Shown: piece after piece, positions 43,657 through 55,916 of the stretch
Position numbering within the stretch: position 1 is the first letter of the stretch
How the letters are laid out: every line of letters starts with the position of its first letter
From: Tetrapyrgos nigripes
Taxonomy: Eukaryota; Basidiomycota; Agaricomycetes; Agaricales; Campanellaceae
DNA: 64,000 nt
Direction: 5' to 3'
NCBI GenBank assembly: GCA_013368315.1
Contig: JAACJM010000021.1
Location: forward strand, 496,001 to 560,000
The notes under the pieces: model-generated
The model's input: the letters and a program-made list of their open reading frames with translations, nothing else
The model's database searches: none
Told to the model about the DNA's origin: nothing
Translations under genes and position numbers: made by a program

Positions 43657-45623
43657 TCATGGGTCAGACACCGGTTGACACGACCAGCTTTCTGGTTTCG
43701 TGCTATCCCCCATCCCATCATATGTGTTCCTCAAAGGAAACCTACAATGCTTCCTCGAAATTTCAACCCCCAGACTATTCGTATCATTCACAAATTTCGT
43801 CCCTTCAATCGTCTCCGGAGCCGTACCCTCTTCAACCCATCTAACAGTAGCCATCAAGACATTCTTCTCCGGATCTGTATAATCACTTCCAGGAGACGTA
43901 TCACCAAACAACCCCTGTCCGACATTCCAAGCCCCAGGACCGGTGAAACAGTGGAACATACCACTAACACGGAAAAGTCGATAAAACTCGTCCATCTGAG
44001 AAGTTGACAGGTCCATAGTACTCGAAACGTGGTCGTAGTAAATCTCCGAATTTTCTGGAGATACTAAGGAATCGGCTTGGCCATGGTACGAAAGGAGTTT
44101 GCCTCCTCGGTTTTTGAATGCAGAGATGTCTCCTTTGAAGGTGGAGATATTGAATGGATCTTGGGCAATACATTTTTTCCAGTCGGATGGTCCGAGGGTT
44201 TTGACGTCGAGGTTGGGATCACTGTTAACGACGAATTTGAACCACTCCTATAAGATTTTCAATGGGGAAGCATAAGGTGAGGAACCAGAGGTTGAATCAG
44301 CTAGAATATTGCACTTACAGTGCTGAACGTAGCTACATCTCCTGCCAACACCATACTTAACGCATCTGAAATTTCCGAACCGGGGACAAGACGAGGATAG
44401 ATGAACTCATCTCCAATGAAGAAAGGGCTGAAAACTTTCCTTACTGTATCGGCTTGTTCTGGCGTGATACACCTTGTTGCCTTCGAATCCTCCGAGCAAA
44501 TGATATTCGGACTCGGGGCGTAATTGCACAAATGAGGGTCCTCGATGACCCCATCTTCCACTCCGTCAATTGTATCGCATTGTTTCAAAATATCTGGATT
44601 GACGATGTTAACCCAGGCTTCCGCGGGCACGAAGGAGGGTGCGTCGGGAGTTCCTGTCAGATTGAAGGTGTGGCTAAAGTCGTCCATCAGCTTGTTCCAT
44701 TGGTTGCCTGGGGCGCCAGCGACGACGCCGTCAAAGTCTTCAGGGAAGTCTTGGATAGATTTAAGGCCTTGGCGACCGCCTGGAGAATGTGTGTTCAATG
44801 AATCATTATGGATCCGTATAGCAAGCAACGGCCACTTACCTGTAGAACATCCAATATAGTATGATTTCGTGTGTTCATGGCCATAGAAAGTCTTGGTTAT
44901 CTCTTTCCCAACAACTACACCGGTGTGGATGCTGTTTCAAATATTCTTTCAGTCAAATCGTCGTTCTGGAGCAGGAAAAGGTTTACTTACGAGCGATAGA
45001 CAAAGTCCTCAAGAACATCCGAATTGTTTAGGAACGATTGTCCAGAAAAGCCATCATGCCCATTGTTGGTACCAACAGTCGCGAAACCCAAAGAAGAAGT
45101 GTATGCCATATCAGGGAACTGGATACCTGTGCACCATACCATCGTTAGTATAGTTCAAGGACGCAAGGAGCACTCTGAACCCACATCCTCCAACCCCTCC
45201 ATTCCCGGTACTCAAAAACCTCCCCGTCCAATTCCTAGGAAGCCAAGTTTCCATGTGAATCCCTGATCGTCCGGAAGTCTGAACGTCTAGCGAAATCCGA
45301 CAGACATCTGCTGGAACGATCAAAGATGCAGGAAGAAAAAAGGGTTCGATCACGCATGAAGGATCCCTGTCAGAGTCGGTGAATGTGATATTAGTTCCTT
45401 GGGTAACGAGCTCTGCGAAACGGACTGTCGCGTTAGAGATGGAGCTGTTGAGCTGTGAAGCGATTGAAGAGCATTTGGAGTCGAAATCAGCCACAGGGTA
45501 CCCGGAGCTCGAGGTGAGGTGTCCAGCGACTAGGCTACCGCTGTAGGTCGTGCGCGACGTCGAGAGACTCGCTGCCAGTATTAGTGGCACTGGTATGAGC
45601 GATGACCGTTTCCGGGAAAACAT
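43657..45623 (-). CDS. Tannase/feruloyl esterase family protein, copy 2, intact
   Basis: Predicted secreted serine esterase that cleaves gallate or hydroxycinnamate esters of plant polymers (family knowledge; exact substrate unknown). Five minus-strand exons, 45185-45623, 44991-45126, 44840-44931, 44319-44779 and 43657-44247, give 573 codons including the stop with consistent phases. That is a usual length for the family. The N-terminal signal peptide is MFSRKRSS then PVPLILAASLSTS. Catalytic features: Ser in YYLGCSTGG, Asp in HGQADSL, His in GMFHCFTG, with Cys pairs next to Ser and His (the CS-D-HC motif). The C-terminus has RKHCRFPLRN and WSCQP. There are several N-x-S/T sites. It is an inverted duplicate of 24933-26929 and is the functional-looking copy. 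Confidence 0.92.
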
Positions 45624-45753
45624 GGAAGGTTCAACTTCTGTGAGCACTGAGTTGGAGTGCAGGGTCTTTATACGCTGCGGATTTTGCTTACTGATCCTCA
45701 ATACTTAATGTCCAGTACAAGCCTCTTGCGTCTCTCCTTGTGACTGTAATACA

Positions 45754-46020
45754 ATGCTGAGTTTCCGGAGGCTTATCCGCTCGATGGATATTTTGGCGCT
45801 TCTGGCGTGTATTGCACTGCTTGCCAGTCGCGATAAAGTGGACCCGAAAGATGCTTATCAGTCGTATGCGGATGTCGTGACTCGGACAGTCTCGTATATC
45901 ATCATGGCAAGGATCATTTTTGGAATTCCTCCCCTGTTCACATTGAATGAACTGAAAAGATTAGCGAGCAGGATGAGAAAGCAAACCCAGAGCCAAGTAA
46001 ATCGTAAATACACTGCATGA
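45754..46020 (+). other. Small ORF divergent from tannase copy 2
   Basis: An 88-codon frame beginning MLSFRRLIRSMDILALLAC with one hydrophobic segment, 130 bp upstream of the tannase start on the opposite strand. The matching frame at 24620-24802 is shorter. Its reality is uncertain. Confidence 0.25.
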
Positions 46021-46287
46021 GTCATTTGAGACCCTGGTAGATGGTGGCGTAGCTGAGACGAAAGGACCTGTCGGAAGCCGACCCTCCGATTTTTTAAATG
46101 GATAGGTCTCCGAGTCGAGATCTTTTTCTTTTGGCCTGAACTCAGAGCGCTCGCTGCATTTGCAGGCACGAGGATAAAAGATCCCAAGCTAACAATCTTA
46201 CGAAGAAACCAAAGGAATCGTTCCCTAATGTCGCACACCGTCCACCGTCCATCCCTCCCCACTCCATGTAACCATGCTCAGCACACT

Positions 46288-46295
46288 CCCACAAG
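46288..46295. repeat. Target-site duplication CCCACAAG (left) of giant hAT element
   Basis: Identical to 61550-61557, directly outside matching terminal inverted repeats. Confidence 0.85.
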
Positions 46296-46307
46296 CAGGG
46301 TTGCAGC

Positions 46308-48252
46308 GCTTGACCTTCGACCCATTGACTTGAGTCAGGGGTCTAGACCACTGGGGAAAGATGCCACTGCTTCGCATGGCAATATACGAGGCCCTCTTTT
46401 TCCTTTGGGTGTCTATCTGCTCGAGTAGTGGCGTTATTGAAGCCATAATGTTATACTTCTTGACAGATCGTACCTACTGACATGCAGGTGTGCAACAGCA
46501 GGAAATTTTGATAAATAGGGAAGGAAAGGGACTGGAGCGAAAACCAATGCACGGATCAAAGGAACCAAAAACACAGTGAAGCGTTGAAGCATGGCAAGCA
46601 GCGAGAACTTTGATGCACTTGCCGGTGGTATCCAAAAGGAGTCTAAACGCTAACTACAACGGAGCCCCAGTAACGCAGAGAAATATTACCGAAATACGAA
46701 GAGGCAGAGCAAAAGAATAAAAGACGGAATATAGGAGCGGCAACGCTGACCCCATGCACAAAACAGGAAGGAAAAGAACTAAAAAAGGAAAGAAACAAAA
46801 GCGCGAACTTCAATGCCCAGGCTATAGCATAGATATTTTATAAAAGTTTATGCAAAAATCGCGGTTATAACCGTGAATGCTATCTTATAAAAAACCACGG
46901 ATGATCCCTGCCTACCAGGCATTTATAAGCGACCTGCCATTCTCAGCATAGTAGCTCATGGACCTTCCATGGTCTCTGGTCTGTACTTCGGAAAATGCCT
47001 TTGCTCGGCGCTCACCTGCCGTCGGGGCTTTCGGAAAATGCTCTGGGCTCGGGTTAATTTGGAAAATGCTTTGGCTCGGGCTATTTAGCGTACCCGACCC
47101 CCTGGGAATCTTCCCGCTTCTCTGCTCTGTAATTCGGATCGTAAAAATGCCTTGTCAGGTGTCCCTCGGCCGTCGGGTCGGGGCTTGGGCCTGAAAATAT
47201 TCCCGCCTCGGGCACCCGCCCATTGTGTCAGGGTATTGCATCTACGTGTATAGCAATCACATTAGTACATTGTAATAGTGTATTGGAACATAGATAGAAA
47301 CTTAAAATGCTCTAGGCTTGGACTATTCGCGATCGGTCACCGGTGCACGCTATTAGGGGTTGCACCCCACCCTGGGAAAATACCCGCGCTGCTTGGGCAC
47401 CTGCCCGTTGTATCGGGGTATTTCATATAGTACTAGGCGCATAGTATAGTCCTAGGATATCAACAGGAAGTTAGGTGCACACTAGGTCGTTCCACCCCAC
47501 CCTGGGAATATTTCCTGCTCCTGTTTGGGCATCCATCCATTGCATCCATTGTATCAGTATATTGCGCCCACAGTCGTAAATAGACATCGCACTACATATT
47601 AGCTTGTAGTAGTACATAGGTGAATGTCAACGGGAAATGCTCTTCTCTAGACTCTGTAGATATTTGTTGAGCATTGATCCCCACATCAATCGGGTTCGGC
47701 TCTATTCACGTTCGTCCGAATGGATGCATATGCATGCTGAACACATTATATGCTCCCTTGATCAAGCTACCTTTTAAGAATGATTACATCGAACCTGATT
47801 GGGCGGGTTGGGATTGCCGCGACCCCCCGTCCTCTACCGCTCTAGACAACTTGGTGCACATCTATACATGAGCGCAATTGATTGATTCGGTTGTCTTAAA
47901 TCCTTTTATTGAAATCAAAAGCATATTATTACTTTTGAGGGATCGTTGGACCCCCAATGTCAATCCGCAGTGAATTGGCAGTAATTTGGCGGTAAATTGT
48001 GGCTGAAAGCGGTAATCATGCTGTACCGTTTAGCGGGAGGTTTGGTACGCGTATAATTGCTTTAGAATTGCTTTCTGGATAAAAATAAGTAGCGCTAAGT
48101 GGCTCATACCTATGTAGTGTTCGACATTAATTTGGCAAGCCTTTTTCTCTACGTCTGACCTCAACTGCTAAGATCACAGCCAGAGCCCAAAAATAAGAAC
48201 TGAATATGCATTCGAGCTCAGCTGCAAGTCTTTGTGTCAAGTGTCAATATAT
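46308..48252. other. Left part of giant hAT, no gene
   Basis: No supportable coding region. Features visible are the palindrome CGGTTATAACCG near 46862-46873 and degenerate repeats of GGAAAATGC with CGGG near 46990-47400. It may be internal hAT sequence or captured DNA. Confidence 0.35.
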
Positions 48253-48260
48253 GGCATGGG

Positions 48261-49460
48261 GGGGCCACCAGTTTTTCAAGCTACCACTCAAGCTACTACT
48301 CAAGCTACACTCAAGCTACACTCAAGCTATCTCAAGCTTTCCTCAAGCTACACTCAAGCTACACTCAGACTACCTCAATGTTGCTCCAGCTACTCTTGAG
48401 CCGTCTCAAAATGACGCAAAAGAAACTTCTATGCCTATGAAATCCCTTTGATGTCCTAATCTCTTTTGAATTTGTCTAAACTATTTTTTGGCTTGTAAAA
48501 CTATTGTCATTGCCTCTGAATACTAGAAACTCATTAATCTGGATATGCCTGTTCTCTCTAGATCACTGTATTTCTATGTCTGCAATTTTAAAGTTTATGT
48601 ACTCAACTCATTAGAGGCTAAACCAATTGGCAATGAAGAATGTGTTATGTACAATATACATTTGCTCAATGAATGGCTCTTTCCATGCAAGTAACTTAAT
48701 ATAAAATGAAGTGTAGTGAAGTTGACTAGACTGGAATAAGGACAGTCATACCCAAAATGGAAAGTCAAGCTACCCTCAGGCTACTATACTCAAGCCACAC
48801 TCAAGCCACACTTAGGCCACACTCAGGCCACCTCAAGCCACACTCAAGCCACACTCATCAAGCCACCTCAAGCTACACTCAAGCTATACTCAAGCTACAG
48901 TCAAGCTATAGTCAAGCTACACTCAAGCTACACTCAAGCTACACTCAAGCTACTCAAGCTGCTCTCAAGCTATCCCAAGCTACTCTCAAGCTTCCACCAG
49001 CTACTTTATATGCCCTAAAATGCCTTTGATGTGCCCTAAATCCTCTTGAATATGTCTAGACTATTTTTTGGCTTGTAAAATGACTGACATTGCCTTTGTA
49101 TACTAAAACCTCATTCATAGGATCTGCCTGTTCTCCCTGGGTCACCATATTCACAAGGCAAGCTGTCTAACACAGTTAGAAAAATCTAGCAAAGACTTGC
49201 ACAAAATGAGACTGCAATTTTAAAGTATATGTAATTGACTCTGTAGAAGCTAAATCAATTTGCAATGAGACATGTGGTGTGTAAAATGTACATCTCCTTG
49301 ATGAATGGCCCTTCAAATGTGAGTAACTTGTTGTGAAACGAAGTGTAGTGAAGTTGATTACAGTAGCATAAGCACAGCCACACCCAAAAAGGAGAGTCAA
49401 GCTACACTCAAGCTACACTCAAGCTACTCAAGCTTGGGTAGCTTGAAAAATCAGATGCCC
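48261..49460. mobile_element. 1,200 bp MITE-like element built of CAAGCTAC minisatellites
   Basis: Bounded by 8-bp duplications GGCATGGG (48253-48260 and 49461-49468). Imperfect terminal inverted repeats share TTTTTCAAGCTACC. Arrays of an 11-bp unit (CAAGCTACACT) occur at about 48275-48400, 48765-49010 and 49395-49440. Between them are two diverged direct copies of a 350-400 bp spacer, each with TATTTTTTGGCTTGTAAAA. The 8-bp duplication suggests hAT mobilisation; the G-run makes the left edge slightly ambiguous. Confidence 0.7.
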
Positions 49461-49468
49461 GGCATGGG

Positions 49469-50215
49469 GTGTAGCAAGTGCAGTATATGTTTGAGCTTTG
49501 GGATGATGCGCTTTTTTGAAGTTTTCGCATCCCAGGTGCTTTTAAGGTTCTGCCAATTGCAAATGGCTGTAATATAGCTGGATACCTGGTATTACTGATT
49601 GATATGCTATTCACGACATTTTTTCTATTTTTTGAGGATTTTTGTAGTACTAGATGATACCTCTAATCCAAGATGAATGTCTCAGATTGACCATTTTATG
49701 AGAGTTTTGTGTCAACATGCAAGTATATTGTGTATCACTCAAATTATAATAACAAAAATTATTCAGGGAGTTTTCATACATAACCCAAGCCTATCCCGAA
49801 CTTCTCCGAGGTATAAAACGCTCTGTCGATGCAACACCAATCGAAACAAAGACCGAGATGGCGTGCTAAGCGCTCATGAAAGGCGTGGGAATCAAGAGTT
49901 CGACTTTAATTCGACCGTAATTCGGCGTTTCCAACGACGCGTCATCATCATCCAACTGCCAGCGTATCTCCTCCACTCTTCTTCTGCTTTCACAAAGGAT
50001 GACGACGGATACCCACATGTATAGAGGACCTCTCTCCTTGAAAATACCACCTCATTTGCAACGCTTGGCCATACATAGCCGTCAACTTTTACGGTGCGTT
50101 CTACTAGTAGTACTACGTGTCTCATACTTCCGTAACTCATACCTCCACACCTGCACTCTCCAGTTCCGAATAACCATGGCATCTTTGTCTCAAATAACGC
50201 TCTCTTTTCAATCAG
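49469..50215. other. No recognised gene
   Basis: Short open frames on both strands from 49892 to 50286 have no recognisable domains. The right side leads into the tryptophan-synthase-like relic. Confidence 0.3.
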
Positions 50216-50490
50216 CCCTTCGCCGCCGCCACTCGTCTGATGGAATGTCATGTTTGGAGGAAGTACGGACAAGAGGAGTTGATTAAATGGGTACCACCCA
50301 GGGAATATACCGGATTAATAATGGATTGAGTGGGTTTAAGACTGTTACAGATGCAGTGAGGGAATGGGTTATGAAGGAGCAAAGGAGAGTGGTGAGTAAT
50401 GTTGTCCCTTCAACCCTCCATTTACATGACACCTCTTTATAGGGAACTGAACACACTGTAAAGGCAGGACTGCAATGGGGAGTGGATCAT
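50216..50490 (+). pseudogene. Tryptophan synthase beta-like relic
   Basis: The frame gives AAATRLMECHVW, then after a 1-base shift FKTVTDAVREWV, and after a GT...AG-like gap HTVKAGL-QWGVDH. These line up in order with TrpB blocks ATAxAxFGxxCEVFMG, TLKDAxxEAxRxWV and HSVSAGLDYPGVGPE. The stretch of about 120 residues between the last two blocks is missing, and the first two need a frameshift. If correct, it is a deleted copy of the beta part of fungal tryptophan synthase, inside the giant hAT element. It is far too short to function. Confidence 0.45.
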
Positions 50491-52010
50491 TAATGGAGAC
50501 TGAGGGGGATTGTAGGGTTTGTGAGTGTTTCTTTTTATTTCTTCTCTGTTTTGTTTTTTACTTCCCTTCGAGTTGCTTTCTCTTGGCTTTTTATACTGAC
50601 TTTTTTTACCGTGTAGACCTCTGATTGCCTTCTCATCAGACCCAGACCGGGGAAACTGGGACTATGGGTGTGTGCGGGGCATACTGGTCATGGGATGGTG
50701 CGTCTTTCATTTGTTGTTTGTCTTTTCCCGTCTGGCTGACTTTTTCGTTCCGACGTATAGAGCCGGGCCAGCGTACAACATCTACCTGTGATGAGCCCCA
50801 CCCCGCCACAACCTGGTACCACTGTAGCAGGCAGCGCGCATGTTGGCGGCGTGGAGTTTTTTTCAATCTATTAACCAATCATATGTACAAAGTAATGATA
50901 GGTCTATTCGTGTGCTACCCAAATATGTGCCCAACCGCAAACCCACCTGCAGTATGATGTAACGGCTCAACGCGATGTGTTGAGATACTCGTTTTGTAAA
51001 GTGGCCGTCCAAGCCGATTGCGAGGCCAAAACCGAGTTCGGAAGCCTTGAGGACGGACAGGCAGCGATGGACCTTGGTCCATACCATCCAGCCCAGAGCA
51101 CCAGTCATATGAGTCTCTGTCTTGGCCTAGGTTATTTAGCAGGGCTTTTATAAAAAAGAGTCGGTTGTGAGCATAGGAATAACCGTCGTTTTTTATATGA
51201 AGCTATCTATGGAACAACCTAGTATTTTACAAAATTGCCGCGTCACAGGGTGCAATGCCAACCCCGATCTTGAACCACCCCAAATTCTCCAGCACTCTAC
51301 TCAACAGCCTGGCATTCCTTGGGTTCTTGATGGTGATTCGACGGCTTGTCTTTGAGGGTCCTACGTCCCAAATATTTTCAGATTCGTGTCATTGTCAGGA
51401 TACAGACAAAGTTAAATGGGAACGAGAGGGGGTGAGGGAGCCGTAACGGGAAATGCGAAGTTGAAGAGGTAAAGAAGAGGAGCATAAGGGCGAACAAATG
51501 AAAAGAAAGTCAGCCACATATTCAGTAACAAGTTAAGAACGCACAAGGGACCGAAGTCATGAAGAAGTGAGGAGGGAATATTTGCCTGAAGTGCAAGATT
51601 AAATGATAGAGTTCTTGAGCTGGTCGCAACCATCAAGAATAGGTGTAGTGGTTAGAAAGGTGTGTTTGTTTGATGTCATAACTGTACACGTTTCGGTAAA
51701 TACCATGGCTGGCATTTCAATGGCAACAGTTGTGGTTGTCAACGTCATTGGACCCAGTCCAGACCAAGTCCAGACATTTCAGTCGTCGGGAAGGTAGAGA
51801 CCAACGAGGACAACTTGCCTTTGTAGTTTTGACCGAATGATCTGAAATATCTTTGTTGAGGGTGACATCAGGGCATCGGGTACCAGGAGAGGATGGATTG
51901 GACATTTAGAGAAGCAGAGTCAAGAATAAATGTGTGTTAGTCAGAACCATCTAACACAAAAAGAAGGGAGATGCACTACATGCTTGAAATGCGACTTTGA
52001 TCTACTATTC
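50491..52010. other. No recognised gene
   Basis: Short frames only: 50625-50957, and 51255-51446 beginning MPTPILNHPKF with a hydrophobic stretch. GT...AG-like signals are present near 50590-50620. I cannot assign a function. Confidence 0.3.
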
Positions 52011-53556
52011 CATCAGACAAAACTACACTCTGTTATAATCCCATTATGGGGATTTTAAAGTAGCAAAATGTTTGTGATAGTCTAGCATGTAATTATAATA
52101 TGGCCAGCCAGATTATAAAGTCATTACCATGAAACAGAATAATTTAAGGCAATATAATGCCATTATAATATGCCAGCGTCTTATAATATGATTATAATAC
52201 CTATTGTAATCCTGTTATAACATTTGGGATGTTATAATACCACTATAATATGATTATAATAGCATTGTAAGCCTCATAATTATTTCATTTGATAATAATA
52301 GTTCTCAGCTTTGGAACCCCCTTATCTCTTACAAAACAATTCCAATGGTGATAATGTCCAAAGCCTTTTTGATAGTTGTAAGGGCATTATAACAAGGTAA
52401 AACTGTTGTACTCTTTAAAATTGCACTATAAAGGTGTGGCAATCAATGGAATGATTCTACACACTACAAAGCCTTTATAATAAAGCAGAAATACCAATAT
52501 AAAGCTTCACTCAATAGATAAAAGATAGACAGGTCACAGCATCAATATTTCAAAGTGTAGCTGAGCTCTATTTTCAATGAGAGGTGGATGAATGGCTAGC
52601 ATCAGGAGCTCTAGCTACTATAGACTACATTGAGACCATTCATCCAGTCTCCATATCTAGAGCATACCTGCTTTGTCCTACATAGAATCCCAGGATGGTC
52701 AAGCTGCACAGCAGGGCCACACTTAGAAGAACAAATAGCAAATGAACGCCACCATGTTCGATGGATACCAAGAGTTTAAGAGTCAAGGAGACTCGGAACC
52801 TGAAGTCGATCTCTACACATTGATAGGAGAGGCATACATATTCGAAGTCTTTTGATATGCAGTCAGAATGAGGTCTGCAGCAGCTCTTGAATTCTCTTTC
52901 CACAGATGGATTTACTGACCACATTGAGTGAATTTTACCAGGGAAGCATCAGCAAGTGATAATGGCTGTGAGCCAATTTATCTGATCAACAACATTCTCG
53001 GACAAATGAGATTTCCTTCCCAGCATCTTAAACTGAAAAAAAAGTTCTCGGTGAAATTTGCCAAGCTTCCTTTTCTTCATCTCTGTATCTCAGACACTAT
53101 GAGCACCGATGTTATGAAGAGAGGAAGAGAATTGAGAAATGAAGACCAGTGTGGCTTGATGGTCTCAATCCACTGCTCGTATGCCAGTAGCAACAAGGTT
53201 GAAACTAGTCTAGAGCAGTTTTAAGCCTTTACAGTAAGTATCCATGTGCATATATTATGATGTACATATTAAAGGCTCTTGAAAAACATCGTTGAGCTTG
53301 CAGCCCTAGATATCAAATCGATTGATGTGCAGTGCCAACCCAGAGTGATCCGAATTTCTGAGGCTCTACCTAGTGCCACTGCTATGATATTGACTTCTGG
53401 TAGCATTTTCAGCCTATAGCTGCTACTCTGAGGACTATATCTCAAGCATGTGGAAGATGATGCATTGATGATGATGGGTTGTGAGATGTCATATACATTT
53501 GGTCGATGTTGATTTCCATGTCACTGTTACAAGAGGAACCAGTTTCAACATTGATA

Positions 53557-54311
53557 GAGAGCTTGCGCAGAGCCACCTGCAGCCACGTGTGGCTTAGTAA
53601 GCGTGCGCAGAGCAGTTGGCTCAAAATCATGTGCGCAAGTTGCAAAGTGTATATTGAGGTAGCTACAGTGAGTACATGCAAAACAAGCATAGGAAGTGAT
53701 GGAGGGAGCATCCAGGAATAGGCTGAGCACAAAAGAACCAGGATATGATGTACAAAAACTAGCATAACAGAGATTTGATGTATATGAACTATGAGAGCTT
53801 GTGAGAGAAATAACATGCTTCTCTGGGCAGACAGATGAACTGGAAAGGATGCTGGGGTCAGACAGTATGTTTGATTTTAAAAAAAGGATGATAGGTGAGG
53901 ATATCTGGAGAGAAAGCACAGGTTGGTGAGGGAGGATGCATAACAGCATCATCACTTAGGGCCAGCGCAGAGATGCAGGGGACTGGGCTATTCTAGGCAT
54001 CCTAAATCAATTTTAGGCCCAAAAAATACACAGAAAGCAGCATATGCACCTGTGTATCCTGATGAAAGCTGCCAAATGTTCCTGCCATACTTCTGATGTG
54101 TCCTACAGTACCATGGTGCACAGAGCTGCACAGTAAGTTCCCTGTGGCCTTGATTGTGATGCCAACTGAGAATCGAAGAGGAAGGAAGGCGGTTGTTGGG
54201 CTGACGAGCGAGATATGGCTGCACTTGGGTTGCGCACATGATTTCGAGCCAACCGCTCTGCACACACTTACTAAGCCACACGTGGCTGCAGGTGGCTCTG
54301 CGCAAGCTCTC
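53557..54311. mobile_element. 755 bp MITE with GAGAGCTTGCGC termini
   Basis: Inverted repeats of about 85 bp start GAGAGCTTGCGCAGAGCC and run through GCCACGTGTGGC to ATCATGTGCGCAA. TGATA flanks both sides (53552-53556 and 54312-54316). A duplication of 5-6 bp does not fit a standard superfamily neatly. No ORF is supported. Confidence 0.75.
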
Positions 54312-54316
54312 TGATA

Positions 54317-55369
54317 GTATGGTCTTGCCCAGGCTTAGGTGTGGCTGAGGAAGATAATGAGGGTGTTCCAGAGTCAGAAATCAGTGCGTGGTCAAACATG
54401 GATGGGAATCGGGATGTGGATGAGGGCGGAAGGTTCTGGAATCGCGTTTGTTGGGCCAGGATAGAGGATTTGGATTGAGGAGTATGACCTGGTTTGTTCT
54501 TGATTAAGAAGCACCAGGGTGTCGACCTGCGTGTATGTGGGTGTGTATAGTTAGTATACAAGTATGATGTGGAAGGTGTTGAAAATATGCTAAGAGGAGT
54601 GGACACCAAGGTACAAAAAAAAACTCACCCGTTTCTCATCCCAATTACCCAAACTGACCCTCACTTCATAGCTACTCTTTACAGGTATCTCCTTGATGAA
54701 ATGAAAATGCGTAGCTGGAAGAGGCATATTGAACTGAGCTCACCATCTAAAGCTTTAGCATAGGAAGAATTAGATAAGTGGAGATTGTAATCCCATTCAT
54801 CAAAGCCTGGAATAGACGTGTATGTTCATCAGAGAGAAGAAACATAGAAGAAAGGCGACTCACTGGCAAAACTCCTCAGTGAATTCTTCCCAACTGGTGA
54901 TATACTCTCAATCCACTCTTCCATTATCCATTCCTTCTCCTTAAATATACTCCTCACGAGGACAAGAAGTTGCTCAAACCAGACATAGATGAGCATTGAG
55001 AGGTCTGAAGATGCTGACTATGTATGTGTAGGATGGCCAAGAAGACACAACGAGCGGAATAACTTGTAAGTAAAGTGGTAGACAAAAGGCAATGCTGTAG
55101 CAGTTGACAGAGATTTGAGCTCTCGAAGATGGAGCCACTTTCATGGATGTGCTTGCGAGCTGTTGCTGTACAAATCCGAGTCACTGTTGGACATTGCTAA
55201 CGACCATTTCTAGAATGAAGCCGTGGAATGTGTACATGTCTCAACGTCAAATTGACATGCAGCTGTGTAGTGCAGGATAGCTACCAGATGCAATAGAATA
55301 GTACAAGAATAGTACTCTATTGTACAGAGGCCGCTTTACGTTTCTTTCTTTCTCGTCGTCATCGTCATC
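54317..55369. other. No recognised gene
   Basis: A Ser/Pro/Thr-rich minus-strand frame (54271-54609) overlaps the MITE and ends in it, so I do not call it. Nothing else is recognisable. Confidence 0.3.
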
Positions 55370-55377
55370 ATCATTGG

Positions 55378-55908
55378 TAGGGCTCCTAGCAGATCAGATT
55401 GGGTCAGATTCAGATACCATCCGTTCGGATGGGTGGTCCAAAAGTCCCAATCTGCATCTGATGGATTGTATGCCAAAAGTAACGGCACTTGCCACAGGGG
55501 CCTTATCTCATGTTAAAAACTTTAAAGTGAATTCTTTTCATTGTTTCTTTTACATCTACGTGAGCTGTCTGCCCAAAGGACACAAAATTTTCAAGTACTG
55601 ACTATCTCTGACCGTCTAAGGAAATATCGGCATGTCGATGTGTCAATTCACACACAGTAGTGCCAGAGAATTTAAAACGTACTTTTCTTTGGCGCTGCTG
55701 GCCATGTGACTGCTCGGAAAAGTCCGAGAGCACTAAGAACCTGTTGTTCTTCATTTTCTCTGCCACAGAGCAATTCCCACGCCCCTACCCAATCCGTGGA
55801 TGATCCTTGGATTGTTAGATGGTAATCCGTTTGGATGGGTGGTCTAAAAGTTCCAATCCCGAAATCTGACTGCCCATCCGCAGATGATCCGATCCGTTAG
55901 GAGCCCTA
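55378..55908. mobile_element. 531 bp hAT-type MITE with TAGGGCTCC termini
   Basis: Starts TAGGGCTCCTAGCAGATC and ends ...GTTAGGAGCCCTA. The flanks are ATCATTGG (55370-55377) and GTCATTGG (55909-55916), a 7-of-8 match to an hAT 8-bp duplication. A direct repeat, TCGGATGGGTGGTC and its near copy, lies near both ends. Distinct from, but similar in terminus to, the MITE at 42862. Confidence 0.85.
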
Positions 55909-55916
55909 GTCATTGG

